64,000 nt of DNA, from positions 45,986,544-46,050,543 of the forward strand of contig CM039505.1 in NCBI GenBank assembly GCA_022432975.1. The letters run 5' to 3'. This DNA is from Begonia masoniana. Lineage: Eukaryota > Streptophyta > Magnoliopsida > Cucurbitales > Begoniaceae. Made by a program: the position numbers and the translations under genes. Positions 10,432 to 21,357 of this stretch are shown here, piece by piece. A model generated the notes under the pieces. It saw nothing but the letters and a program-made list of their open reading frames with translations, was not told where the DNA came from and searched no databases. The number at the start of each line of letters is the position of its first letter. Position 1 is the first letter of the stretch.

Positions 10432-12042
10432 TCAGTTGGTCTTCTTAGGTACCCAAATCTTTTGGGTCCTAGTGTTAGTCTTGGTTCCTTTAGGAACCCA
10501 TTGTAAATTTCTACCTGATTTCTTACTGTTTGCTTTTAAAGGGCATACAAACGACTTATGTCCTTCTTTGTTACAGACATGACAAGTAGTGGATCTCACA
10601 AAGTGATTCTTGTAAGCTTTCTTATTACTAGACTTATCATACCCTATTCCTGCTCTTTCAAAATTTACTCTCTGTTTTCCTAATAACATCTTAAATAACT
10701 TGTTGCCATTAGTAAATTTCAAGATAATACTGTTTAAATCCTCATTTTTGTTTTTAAGTTCTGTTATTTCCTTACTCTGGATATTACACTTCTTAGCATG
10801 CAAGTCAACTTCTTTTTCATGCTTTTCTGCTAATTCAGCATTATCCCTTTTTAGCAAGTTATACTTAACCTTTAACATGCCAAATTGCTTAACTAAGTCA
10901 TTAAACGCATCAATCAGTTCACCATCTTCATTATCGCTATCACAATCACTTAAATTACTGGAAGAAGGACTAACCTTATCTTCATGTGCCATGAAGCACA
11001 GATTAGCCACTTCTTCATCATCTGAAGAGGTGTCTACATCACTTTCATCCCAAGTGGTGGCCTTCATAGCCTTCTTCTTGAATTTCTTGGGATTCTTAGC
11101 TTGTGGACAGTCGGCCTTCATATGCCCCGGCTTTCCACACCCATAGCAAGTGATTTCCTTCTCCTTTTGTGGTTTTTCACCTTTCGGAAATCTTCTTCCT
11201 TGCATCCTCTTCCTTTGCAGGAATTTACTGAATCTCCTTGTGATGAGTGCTATGTCCTCATCATCTTCCTCTTCGTCATCCTCAGATACTTCTTGTTTAC
11301 TGGAAGAGGCTTTCATAGCTATGTCATTTCTTTTTGTAGCCTCCTTCTCCTTGAGGTCTTCCTTCTCATTTGTCCTCATTGTGATCTCATGAGTCATGAG
11401 AGACCCAATGAGTTCCTCAAGTTTCAAAGCCTTGAGGTTCTTTGCTTCCTGTATTGCCGTCACCTTTGGCTGCCAGATTCTTGGAAGACACCTGAGGATT
11501 TTCCTAACCTGTTCTTCGCTAGTATAAGATTTACCAAGAGCTTTTAAACCATTAGTAATGTTAGTAAATCTTGTAAACATGGAAGACACAGATTCATCCT
11601 TGGGCATAGAGAATAGTTCATACTCATGTATAAGCATATTAAGTTTACTCTCTTTCACTTGATTTGTGCCCTCGTGAGTGACCTCTAAAAGGTGCCAAAT
11701 CTCTTGGGCACTCTCACACCCTTGTACTCTATTAAATTCGTCTCTATTCAGAGCACAGTACAAGGTGTTTATCGCCTTGGCATTAAGGCTCAGACACTTT
11801 TTGTTTGTATCATTCAGCTCATGTGAAGCTTTTGGAGTTCTAATACCATTCTCTGTTTTAAACGCTATGTAAGGACCATCTACTATATTATTCCAAATAT
11901 CATAATCTATAGCCTGAATATAAACTCTCATTCTAGATTTCCAGTACACATAATTATTGCCATCGAAGAATGGAGGTCTAGAGGTAGACTGACCTTCCAT
12001 TTGAATAGAATGTGTATTGAAAGCCATTTCAAAATAACACAA
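10432..12042 (-). CDS. gag: Sirevirus gag (capsid/nucleocapsid), 536 aa
   Basis: An intact ORF; the true start is probably the second or third Met (residue 6 or 15, [14 protein letters not shown]), which matches the usual gag opening. The N-terminal retrotransposon gag/UBN2 domain (about 20-230) includes [11 protein letters not shown] and the [11 protein letters not shown] block. A zinc knuckle [14 protein letters not shown] lies near residue 297 and a second [18 protein letters not shown], near 485, with an acidic and coiled-coil stretch between (about 370-450). Gag packages the element RNA into cytoplasmic particles. It ends in TGA at 10434-10432, with pol following in another frame. Confidence 0.93.
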   Translation of the reverse strand: MCYFEMAFNTHSIQMEGQSTSRPPFFDGNNYVYWKSRMRVYIQAIDYDIWNNIVDGPYIAFKTENGIRTPKASHELNDTNKKCLSLNAKAINTLYCALNRDEFNRVQGCESAQEIWHLLEVTHEGTNQVKESKLNMLIHEYELFSMPKDESVSSMFTRFTNITNGLKALGKSYTSEEQVRKILRCLPRIWQPKVTAIQEAKNLKALKLEELIGSLMTHEITMRTNEKEDLKEKEATKRNDIAMKASSSKQEVSEDDEEEDDEDIALITRRFSKFLQRKRMQGRRFPKGEKPQKEKEITCYGCGKPGHMKADCPQAKNPKKFKKKAMKATTWDESDVDTSSDDEEVANLCFMAHEDKVSPSSSNLSDCDSDNEDGELIDAFNDLVKQFGMLKVKYNLLKRDNAELAEKHEKEVDLHAKKCNIQSKEITELKNKNEDLNSIILKFTNGNKLFKMLLGKQRVNFERAGIGYDKSSNKKAYKNHFVRSTTCHVCNKEGHKSFVCPLKANSKKSGRNLQWVPKGTKTNTRTQKIWVPKKTN

Positions 12043-12076
12043 TATTTCCTATAAAAATAACTTAGACAATAAACAA

Positions 12077-12092
12077 CCACGCTCTGATACCA
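12077..12092 (-). promoter_or_regulatory. Primer binding site (tRNA-iMet)
   Basis: The minus strand reads TGGTATCAGAGCGTGG starting two bases after the 5' LTR. TGGTATCAGAGC is complementary to the 3' end of plant initiator methionine tRNA and is standard for Copia elements. This fixes the orientation of the element. Confidence 0.92.
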
Positions 12093-12094
12093 AT

Positions 12095-13493
12095 TGTAGG
12101 ATCGAGATTTGTCTAAGAGGGGGGTGAATTAGACCTTTTTCAAAAACTTAATTTTAGTCTAGCAAATTTCTCTTTTCAATTTAGTTTGAATATTAACAGC
12201 AAACAAACATATAAAGTAGAGAGAGAGAGAGAAATTTGACACCAGGATTTTAACGTGGTTCGGCTAAACCTTGCCTACGTCCACGCTCCAAGGCACCCCC
12301 TTGAAGATTCTTAACCTTCTCCTCACGAGAAAACAGATCGGGATTCCGGGCTCCGATTAACTGCCTTTACAATTCTGGATTGAACTTTCACGGGCGTCAA
12401 TCCACTGCCTTATACAGATTTGAGTTTGTAAAATTTTAAGCTCACACTACAATCAAGATGAATCTCAAGTTATGATTGAGAGATGTAGAGAAAAATACAG
12501 AGTGTGCAATTTTCTTTCGCAGCTAGGGCTCAGAATTCAATTTGGCAAAAGTCAGTCCTTCGTGCTCTGAGCTCGGCTTAAGTACTCTGTATATCCTTGC
12601 TTCATAGAATTGAATGCTTCTTACTCCAAATAGAAAAATGTTACCGTTGGGAAGCATCCGTACTGAAGCAGCTATCCGTTGCATCTGAAAGTTTTGTTCG
12701 TCGTCGCCATTAATGTTCTGGAATTTAAAGCTTGAAAACGACATCACTGTAGCTTCGCGGCTAACTTTAAATTCTGACGGAAGATTACCGGAAGATGTAG
12801 CTTCAAAACACTTGACACGTCATCGGAATGAGTAAGCTTCAAAACGTCATCGGCATATGTGTCTGGAAGCATCATCGGCAGTTGCAGCTTATAAATAAAT
12901 GCCACGTCATCGGTGGAAGCGACTTGAAATGCCATCGGCATATGAAGTGTAAAACGCCATCGGTTTTTGAAGTGTAAAACACCATCGGAATTTGCATCTT
13001 GACACGTCATCGGAACAAGTAGCTTCAAACGCTATCGGTATTTGAAGTGTAAAACACCATCGGAATTTGCATCTTGACACGTCATCGGAACAAGTAGCTT
13101 CAAACGCCATCGGTATTTGGAACTTCTCTTCTCTGTCGTGTAGCGATCGGCATAAGAACAGCTTGACATGTCATCGGCAGATGAAACATATAAGCGCTGA
13201 GCACATCATCGGCAGATGCAAGCTCTAAACGACTTCTCCTTCTGTCGTTTAGCAATCGGCAGAAGCCTTCTGTTCTTTGTCGTGTAGCTATCGGTATATC
13301 CAAGCCTGTATTACTATTTAGCTCTGTATACTCAAACCGATTTATTAGACAACTAAAATACCCTTTTTCAGGGTATTGTCAAACAAACTTGTATTGATAA
13401 TTCTTATTTAAATACGCATAATCAAATTTTATACTTAATACATAAATACATAATCAAAAACAAATTATGACTTAAACACTCTATAAGTCAACA
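12095..13493 (-). repeat. 5' LTR of the Sirevirus
   Basis: This 1399-bp copy has the same ends as the LTR at 2970-4372 and the same ATCGG array, here at 12812-13300. The target duplication CACAT follows at 13494. Differences from the other copy are scattered single bases, consistent with ageing after insertion and no gene conversion visible by eye. Confidence 0.95.
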
Positions 13494-13498
13494 CACAT

Positions 13499-14478
13499 AA
13501 GCCTCCTCCTCGTGCACTGCATCATCTCTGACGAGAAGCTCCTCCTCCGGCATTTTCAGCGGAATGAAAACCCTAATAAACAAGAGTATGATTGTGGTAG
13601 AGACTACGTTCCACCCTATTATGAACATGGTTGCAACCTGTTGTTTGAAGAATTGCATTGCCCCACTTTGCCTGTAGAATGTTCTAGTTGTTTCGACCCA
13701 GATCCAGACCGAACCTGTTGAGTTCGACCCGAGCCCAGCTAGGACGAGTTCGTCTAGATCGGATCGATGCGACCCGGACTAACCCGAACGAGTTCGATTC
13801 GACCCGAGCCAAGCTGGGTCGCAGTCAAAGTCAACCATTGACTTTGACCCTTGAATTTGACCAAAAGTCAACACGCGCCGTTTTTGCCCGTTTTAGCCCG
13901 GGCTCCTTATTTATATCGTTTCTAACCCCTATTAGACCTTAATGGGGTTCCTCCTTTGTGTTTGATTCCCAAAGTGGTGGATTTTACGGAGTTCAAAACG
14001 ATTCCCGAGGAGTCACCGGCTGCAGAGGTTAGGAGGACTCGCCTCACATGTATGAGTTATTATACTTATTGCGTTGTGTCTAGCCTAGTATGCACGTATA
14101 TTATATTGGTGGGGTACCACTAGTATTCACACCGGCAGTTTTACTAGCAGGTACATTCTACATCATTGGTGTATGTACACGTTTTCCTCGATTCATACTG
14201 CCTCGTAGAGTTTAAATACTATGTTTTACTCACCTTTGTTGACGGGCTCAATTTGAGATTTACTATATTGGAATGCAGATGAGTTTTTAATCATGCATTG
14301 GTTTCCTACTATGCCATTTGGAGTTTGATATTGGAGATAAACGGCTGACACTCTTAGATGGGCCCATATGCTGAGTGTATCGGAGGGTTATGCCCAATTG
14401 CACCCGTGTTTGAGGGTTGCTGTGATACTCCTTATACTTGTTTGGATAGGGTACGCCCCCTTATACTAGGTGGAATAC
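13499..14478. mobile_element. Gypsy-type LTR sequence, 5' portion
   Basis: No credible gene is present. 13680-13870 contains repeated TTCGACCC/GACCCGAGCC words and GTCAAAGTCAACC segments, a composition common in long plant Gypsy LTRs. It runs without a break into tandem arrays and finally into an LTR-type end at 27721, so I read 13.7-27.7 kb as one large LTR later invaded by other elements. The exact 5' end was not found; candidate TG starts lack a duplication matching CCTAG (27722-27726). Confidence 0.4.
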
Positions 14479-14814
14479 AGCGGTACTCCCCGCGTATGGA
14501 GAATGGACTCTGAGCTATGCTAGTCCAGCGGTACTCCCCGCTTAAGGAGAATGGACTCAAAGCTATGCTAGTCCAGCGGTACTCCCCGTTTATGGACATG
14601 GACTTTGAGATATGCTAGTCCAGCGGTACTCCCCGCTTATGGAGATGGACTCTGCGCTATGCTAGTCCAGCGGTACTCCCCGCTTATGGAGATGGACTCT
14701 GAGCTATGCTAGTCCAGCGGGCATCTGAGCTATGCTAGTCCAGCGGGTATCTGAGCTATGCTAGTCCAGCGGTACTCCTCGCTTATGGAGATAGACTCTG
14801 AGCTATGCCAGCCC
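14479..14814 (+). repeat. Tandem repeat, 47-48 bp unit, about 8 copies
   Basis: Six near-complete units begin AGCGGTACTCCCCGC and end GAGCTATGCTAGTCC. Two shortened units of 26 bp (AGCGGGCATC..., AGCGGGTATC...) sit between copies five and eight. Units differ by a few bases each. They have no spacer-repeat alternation, so this is a minisatellite inside an LTR. Confidence 0.9.
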
Positions 14815-15050
14815 TATTAAATGACCTGGCCAGTGTCTGTTTGTTTGTCCCTCCTGGTTGATAAGTCCACTGCGTGGTTCCCTTGGGCCTAGAGTTGAGT
14901 GATTCGTCCCTCCTGGTGTGCCCTAGCACGTGTGTCCCGGTGGCCCAGGGTTGAGTGGTTGCTTGTAACGACCCCTTTTTCCCAGCAAGATATTGTCCGC
15001 TCTGGAGATTGGGCCGTAGCCCAATATCCTCCCCTCACGGCTTTGTTTGG

Positions 15051-15136
15051 CGAGAACTTCCTGGAAGGTCACCCAACCTAGAATTGCTCTCGCCGAAGCA
15101 CTTTTAACTTCGGAGTTCTTATAGGATCCGTTGCCA
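15051..15136 (-). other. 5S rRNA-derived segment in left Cassandra LTR
   Basis: On the minus strand this reads GGATCCTATAAGAACTCCGA, then AGTTAAAAGTGCTTCGGCGA and GGTTGGGTGACCTTCCAGGA. The order and sequence follow plant 5S rRNA from its middle to near its 3' end, including the region of the internal RNA polymerase III promoter (A box and C box). Several bases differ from genuine 5S, so it is a transposon-borne derivative and not a 5S gene. Confidence 0.85.
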
Positions 15137-15526
15137 ATTGTGCTCCAAAACGCGTCTTGCTATGTTAGGAGGGATCTCTTACATATGTTTCATTTCAACA
15201 TACTTTCCCAAGCGATGTGGGATTGTGACGAACCCCTCTTTACAACCCAGGATTCGCCTATACTCGAGTCCGGGATTTGCCTACACTCGGCTTAGGTCCC
15301 GAGGTTTGCCCCGCAACCCGAGGTTTGCCCCGCAGTCGTACTCATACGTGCACATTCGGGTCATCACAATCACCCCCCCTCGGGGGTCCAACGTCCTCGT
15401 TGGCCACATTTCCGGCTGGGTACAGGCTCTGATACTATTTGTAACGACCCCTTTTTCCCAGCAAGATATTGTCCGCTCTGGGGATTGGGTCGTAGCCCAA
15501 TATCCTCCCCTCACGGCTTTGTTTGG

Positions 15527-15612
15527 CGAGAACTTCCCGGAAGGTCACCCAACCTAGAATTGCTCTCGCTGAAGCACTTTTAACTTCGGAGTTCTTATGG
15601 GATCCGTTGCCA
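15527..15612 (-). other. 5S rRNA-derived segment in right Cassandra LTR
   Basis: Second copy of the 5S-like block, in the element's 5' LTR. It differs from the left copy at a few positions (for example near 15538 and 15570). As the 5' LTR copy it would be the one able to drive element transcription. Confidence 0.85.
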
Positions 15613-16274
15613 ATTGTGCTCCAAAACGCGTCTTGCTATGTTAGGAGGGATCTCTTACATATGTTTCATTTCCACATACTTCCCCAAGCGATGTGGGATT
15701 GTGACGAACCCCTCTTTACAACCCGGGATTAGCCTATACTCGAGTCCGGGATTCGCCTACACTCGGCTTAGGTCCCGAGGTTTGCCCCACAACCCGAGGT
15801 TTGCCCCGCAGTCGTACTCATACGTGCACATTCGGGTCATCACATTGCTTGTCCCTCCTGGTTGATAAGTCCACTGCGTGGTCTCCTTGGGCCCAGGGTT
15901 GAGTGGTTCGTCCCTCCTGGTGTGCCCTAGTGCGTGTGTCCCGGTGGCCCAGGGTTAAGTGGTTGCTTGTCCCTCCTGGTTGATAAGTCCACTGTGTGGT
16001 CGCCTTGGGCCCAGGGTTGAGTGGTTTTGTAGCGCCCCAAACACTGTACCCAATTTTTCCTACTATATTTTTTTTTTATACGTAAAAACTTTAAACCTAC
16101 GTTCGTGCGGAAATAAAACTTCTAAAATCGGAATCGAAATCGAAATTGAAATCTATATTTATAAACCATTTAAATTAAAACTTAAAACATTTAAACAATT
16201 AGATTAAAAACATTTAAAACAATTGAAAACAGAAAACAGGGCAAAATGGGAAAGTTATCCCATTTTTGAAGGGG

Positions 16275-16492
16275 TGATCAATCGCCCAAAACAGGCGATT
16301 GATCGCCCGTGGCGATTGTTGCCTGGCGAACAATCGCCTTTCGGCGATTGTGTCCAGCGAATGGTCGCCATTCGACGATCACCTGCTGCCCATCGATCGC
16401 CACTCTTGGCGATCGCAAGACAGAGGGAGAGGCGATCAATCGCCCTCCCTGGCGATTGATCGCTAAGCTCTCTGGATTTTTCCAGAGAGCTT
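16275..16492. repeat. Five stacked palindromes (GGCGATTGATCGCC type)
   Basis: Consecutive inverted repeats lie at 16275-16306 (TGATCAATCGCC with GGCGATTGATC), 16328-16352 (ACAATCGCC/GGCGATTGT), 16395-16416 (GATCGCC/GGCGATC), 16431-16463 (GGCGATCAATCGCC facing GGCGATTGATCGC) and 16465-16492 (AAGCTCTCTGGA with TCCAGAGAGCTT, 4-base loop). Each could fold as a hairpin in single-stranded DNA or RNA. The small ORFs predicted across it are by-products of the repeats. Confidence 0.85.
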
Positions 16493-17760
16493 GGCCCCCC
16501 TCCCCCTCCTTTCTTCTTCTTTTCTTTCCTCTCTTTCCCTGTATTCACACGTTACTCCTATCACCAACTTCACAATTCAACAATACAAAATTCTATATAA
16601 CTTTAAACCATACTTTTCAACATTAACTCACTCACAACCCCATCGGTTTCTCTTTTGCCAATCACCCGAAATAAGCTACTCACAACACGTTAAAAGCATA
16701 ACCTAAGTTCGTAAAAACAAATCGCGTGGATATGCTTAAAACCTAAACAAGTCCTCCTGTTTTGAAATCAAACAAAAGATTATAAAATCAATTTCCAAAA
16801 CATTTCAAAATATCAATACATAAACCTATCCAGACCCAAACAACCTAAAACGTATCTAGCTATACAATAAATCCGTCTAATCCACTATTAACCCAAAATA
16901 ACACCAAAAACTCTCAAAACATCTAACCATGAGTCCCACGGGTCAAAATGAGCCTCGACTGCGCCAACGCACTCCCGCGACCATCCTCCGTCAACCTTAT
17001 CACTCCTTAGGTGGAGAGATCTCGTCCTCACCTATGTCGAAGTCACCTACACCATACAGACACCTATGAGATAAAAATCTCAGCAAGCTCTCGTAAATGT
17101 AAATGCATGTTGTGCATATGAATTCAGAAATCATGCAGCATTTTCTTTATCTTTACTCTGTGGGTGTCACCGAGATCTCAGCCTCCTAACCGGAGAGAGC
17201 ACATCTAGCGGTCGGACTACTCTTTTCAGCTAGAAGAGAGGGGTACACGCTTACAACACGTACAGCCGTGCCTGAGCCCCATCTCGCATGACCTATAAAC
17301 TGTAAACTGTATGAGTACGTGTTAAATGCAGTATTGTTACAGATCCCTTCGTGCCTACACAATAGATTAATAGCCCCTCTCCAGGCCGCATTGCCATTTT
17401 CTTTAAAACATCGTGCGGAAATTTATTTTCTATGTTCTTTTAAAACACGTAATGCATGAACAGTTCAATATAAACGTAAGCAAACAACATGTGTACCATC
17501 AAGACTATACGAAACATAATCTATAAAACAATTAAACCTAACTACCCATCCAAGCAAATAAAACGAATACGTCATCAAAACTCCTCGAGACGACCTTGAC
17601 GTACGGTGTAGGCCAATCGGCCAGAGAAGATCACGAGAACTTACCTCGTGTCCAAAGCAGCTCAAGCTCCGTCCACGAGCGTTGTTTGTCTGAGGCAGAA
17701 CACAACATCGACGTTAAAACGAGTTTAAGCTTCTAAATGTCCAAATTGACAAAACCTTAA

Positions 17761-19439
17761 TGATGACTCTTATTTTAGAGTCATTTTATGCTAATTTTAC
17801 ATAAGAAAACTTATATGAATTGAGTGATTGCAATAATAAATTGGTATAAATTTAATACAATTGCTATATCATGCTGCAACCTTAGTGTTTTGATTCAATT
17901 TAATATATTTCATGCAGATTTCCTATTAAAAGCATATTTTTCTCCTTATTTTGAATTTTATATTTTCATATTGTTATGTAATTTTTAGAGGGAAAGTCAA
18001 ATTCAAAAGTTGAAGATTATGGAGAGAAAGGAATCAAATCAAGAAAAATCAGGAAATTTGTTGCTGATTATGGAGAGAAAAAATTGCTGGAATCATGGAA
18101 GACATGAATTTGGAATTAATAGCGGAAGATGTGATAAAAAGGGCAGCAAAAGACAAAAGCACCGGTAGAAGCAGAAAAAGACAAAAGTAGCGGTGGATAT
18201 AATAAATCGGGCAGCAATCGGTAGATGCAAAGCAGCTGGGCAGCGGATGATGTTGAAAGAATAAAGAAAATAAGGCATCGGCAGATGTAAAGAAAAACTG
18301 GGCAGTTGGGCAGTGGAAGACGCTGAAAGAAAAGAAATAGTAAGGGCAGCGGAAGACGTGATAAATGGTCAGCACTAGATGACAAAGCTGGACGTGGCAT
18401 GCAGAAAATGTCAAGCAAGGAAGGAAAGCCAACTAAAAGGGAGAGATTTTGAAGGATGGAAACACGTGGAAGAACAAAAGCCAAGGAGAGAGAAATTCAT
18501 TCTGGAAAGCTAAAACAAAAGGAAACAAATAAAATAAAACAAGAAAACTAGATTGGAGAGAGAAAAATGGGATTGCATGCATTAAAATAAGGGATATTGA
18601 AAACAAAAGGGGTATTCGGCAATTCCAGCGAGAGGAGGATTTTGGCAAGCGGCAGAGAAGCTCTGGAACAAAAAACGAAGACCGACGCTTTGCTGGATTT
18701 TTCTTCTTTTCTATTCTTTTTATGTTCTTGCAATTTCATATTTATTTAGTTTTAATATTATGAATTTAGGCTAAACTTTTAATCTTGGTTAGGACGATAG
18801 TATTCGTTGCGATATTTTGCTACGATCTTGGTTTTGTTTCTGCAATTATCTATTGAACAATTATTTGTGAAATTTACTTGCTAAGTCAGATCATATCGAT
18901 AGATAGGTTGACTATTCATATTTATATTGTATCGATAGATAGATATAAATTTTAGATGCATGAATAATTAATTGAATTACTTTGTTACAACGTGGTTAAC
19001 ATTAATTTGATTGGCGATAAGAATAGCACATAACGGAAATTCAATTTTAGTCACATTCTTTCAAGGTAGAAAGAAATTCTAATTTGAATTTACCTAGGCA
19101 ATTCGAAAGAATCCTAGAAATCAATTTTATTCTTGCTGTTTTTTTAGATAATGCTGCAGAGCATTACTAGAGTATTAGTAGCAGAATCATCGTAACGAAG
19201 AAATCGATCCTAGCCAAGGCCTTTATTCATTGATTTTACCTCGTTCAACTTGCTTTATTTTATTGCATCATTATTCATATTTTATTTCTAATTTTTATCC
19301 AGCAATTTAGTATTTTTATCATATTTTTATAGCAATTTAAATATAGCTAACGTTATCCTCGTGGGATCGATACTCTACTTACTCTATTACTTTGTTAGCG
19401 ACACGTGCACTTGCGTGTAAGTGTGTAAAAACACTAACA
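17761..19439 (+). mobile_element. Solo LTR, Tat/Athila-like Gypsy, 1679 bp
   Basis: The sequence begins TGATGACTCTTATTTTAGAG and ends GTGTAAAAACACTAACA, with a perfect duplication CTTAA at 17756-17760 and 19440-19444. The last 80 bp (CTCGTGGGATCGATACTC, then CGACACGTGCACTTGCGTG) are the characteristic 3' end of Tat/Athila-group Gypsy LTRs, which gives the plus orientation. 18110-18400 contains AGCGGAAGACGTGATAAA and GCATCGGCAGATGTAAAG words of the same type as the Sirevirus array. Open frames on the minus strand here have no homology I recognise. Confidence 0.88.
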
Positions 19440-20284
19440 CTTAACTAAAGAAATTCCCTAAAGCTTTAATTCAATTCATCAAGCTATTTCATCGAGCAAT
19501 TACGCGCTCGGCACCTCAAATCCTAATTTACGAGTTTTCCTAAAAACCCAAAAATTCTCAAATTTTAACTTTTCACAAATCAATTTACTTTCGTCCAATA
19601 ACGTTCAATACATCCTTTAAATCCTTAAACACGGCAAATCTATAAATTTCGAACCCTAAATCTCGATTTCTAACAAAACCCAAACGAAACCCTAATTGTT
19701 TAACTTTCTAAAAAACCGAAAACTAAATCTCTAAAACTATAGATTCATACCTAGAACGTCGATTGGAGGAGAAAACGTGAAGAAAACGAGACGATCGAAG
19801 GAGAAACGGAGGTCGGAACGTTGAGGAATGGCGACGGGCAGAGAGAAAATTGCGCAAGGTAGGGCTTCTGGCGTGAAATGGCTAAGGAAGAAGGAGAAGA
19901 ATGGTTTTAATTAAAAATTTACTTTGCAAATTACCATTTTGCCCTTCGCACTTAATTCTATTTGTTTCGTCCTTCGTTTCGTTAATTGGCTAACTATTCG
20001 TTTTCACCAAATCTCCTTATTTCGCCAATAAGTCCAACTTATTATTTGAGATTTATTAAAACTGTCCGTTCGTAAATTGGACCTCGTTTACTATTTTTAC
20101 TAAAACTTCCTTTATATTACTAGAAGCGTAATTACTCGAAATATAGCATTATTATTCCAAAAAATCATGTAAATTTCTTAAAATCTATATTAATAATTAA
20201 GATTCTAATGACGCTTTCTTTTCGTAAAACGAGCTTGATTTGACATATTTACAAAAATGCCATCACATAATATAATATTAATAT

Positions 20285-20820
20285 GGGAAATTATCGATTT
20301 GGACCCTGTACTATACACTTTTTTTCAATTTGAACCCTGTACTAAAAAAACCGGCTAAGTGAACCTTGTACTATCATTCCGTTATCAATTTAAACCTTTT
20401 AAACATTTCCGTTAAACCCCTGCGTTAGCTCACGTGTAGACTAAAAAATAAAAACCAAAGAAAAAACACTTATTTTCCAGAAGAACCCTAAATCCCGAAT
20501 TACTCTTCGATTTCTCCATTCCAGACCAAATCGCACTCTGCTTTCCAGACGAAGTCGCGATCCCCTCCTCTCTGCTTTCCACCAGACGAAGTTGCGATCC
20601 AGGCTCTCTGCTTTCCAGACGAAGTCGCGATCCGATCCCCTCCTCTCTGCTTTCCAGACGAAGTCGCGATCTCCTTCCAGAGCGCTCTAGCCCGAAAGTC
20701 GCGAAGCTCTGATTTTTCCAGAAAGCACCCGACTCGTTTTCCGAAGCTCCGATTTTCGCTTCTCCGAAGCTCCGATTTTTCCACTCAGGTTTGTTTTTGT
20801 TTTTTTTTCAATTTCGTAAA
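20285..20820 (+). repeat. MULE left terminal inverted repeat
   Basis: Mirrors 26066-26578. The outer 150 bp are plain sequence. The inner part has four copies of a module containing TTCCAGACGAAGTCGCGAT, two of them preceded by CCCCTCCTCTCTGC, and then GAAGCTCCGATTTT words. A short extra block near 20755-20775 accounts for the longer length on this side. In MULEs the TIR carries the promoter and the transposase-binding sites; the repeated module is a natural candidate for the latter. Confidence 0.9.
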
Positions 20821-21357
20821 TCATGCGGCAAAAGTTCCTAAATTTTGTTATCCTCTTGTCGCGTAGGAAAGGTTTTTTTTGTCTGTTTTAAGGCTCCTTA
20901 AAGAGACTTTTATTAAGGTTGTCGAGTAATATCGTTTAGCTCATAGATGGATAGAAGAATTTGTTGTTTTAGGAAAACTTATTAAATAAGTGGATATGAA
21001 TCTGTTAATATTATGGTAAGTTCAAACCCAATAGTTATTTAGTTTGTACAAACAAAGGAAACTTTTTAATCTGCCCTCTGCTCAAACCAGATTGTTGAGC
21101 TAGTATCTTCCAATTGGGGATTTCTGGATGATATTTTGCTGTAAATTTACATGCTCCATTTAGACGTTCTTTTTTTTTTTGCATCCAGGATCCATCAGTC
21201 CAAGTATCCGGCTTAGTCGTATCATCTATTTTTAGTTTCATTCATTCATCAAGTTCATTGTTCTTGATACCCGATTTCGAAGATTTTTATTGCTTGCTTG
21301 CTTGCCTTTGCATAGTATGAATTAATTGATTGTCATTTTGTCTAACAGGAAAATCCA

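Larger units (their letters stand above)
2965..13498 (-). mobile_element. Sirevirus-type Copia LTR retrotransposon, near-complete
   Basis: Two LTRs of about 1.4 kb (2970-4372 and 12095-13493) flank a 7.7-kb internal region. The whole is bounded by a perfect 5-bp target duplication CACAT at 2965-2969 and 13494-13498. In element sense (minus strand) the order is 5' LTR, tRNA-iMet primer site, gag, pol in Copia order (protease, integrase, RT, RNase H), a third env-like ORF, several polypurine tracts, and 3' LTR. The extra ORF after pol, the repeated polypurine tracts and the sequence motifs place it in the Sirevirus (SIRE/Maximus) lineage. By eye I count about 13 substitutions plus a 4-bp gap between the LTRs, roughly 1% divergence, so the insertion is recent. 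Its one visible coding defect is a nonsense codon in pol at 8390-8392. Confidence 0.95.
14964..15844 (-). mobile_element. Cassandra-type TRIM with 5S-like LTRs
   Basis: Two 405-bp direct repeats (14964-15368 and 15440-15844) start TGTAACGACCCC and end GGGTCATCACA. They flank only 71 bp of internal sequence, and a perfect 5-bp duplication TTGCT lies at 14959-14963 and 15845-15849. The internal part holds a polypurine tract (minus strand CCGAGGGGGGGTGAT, 15369-15383) and a tRNA-iMet primer site (TAGTATCAGAGCC on the minus strand, 15425-15437, one mismatch). This is a terminal-repeat retrotransposon in miniature; it codes for nothing and relies on other elements. The LTRs contain a 5S rRNA-like block, the hallmark of Cassandra. 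About a dozen base differences between the LTRs suggest an older insertion than the Sirevirus. Confidence 0.93.

Noticed and set aside
10700..11872. Plus-strand ORFs over the gag region
   Set aside because: Antisense shadows of the Sirevirus gag on the minus strand.
14479..14814. CRISPR-like regular repeats
   Set aside because: Units abut each other without unique spacers and lie in a plant LTR; it is a minisatellite.
15051..15612. Genuine 5S rRNA genes
   Set aside because: Both copies are partial, diverged and inside Cassandra LTRs.
18049..18739. Hydrophobic minus-strand ORFs of 61-127 aa
   Set aside because: Lie inside a defined solo LTR and overlap each other; repeat-derived.
20500..20784. 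94-aa minus ORF, mirrored at 26062-26433
   Set aside because: Caused by the repeated module in the MULE inverted repeats; no homology.
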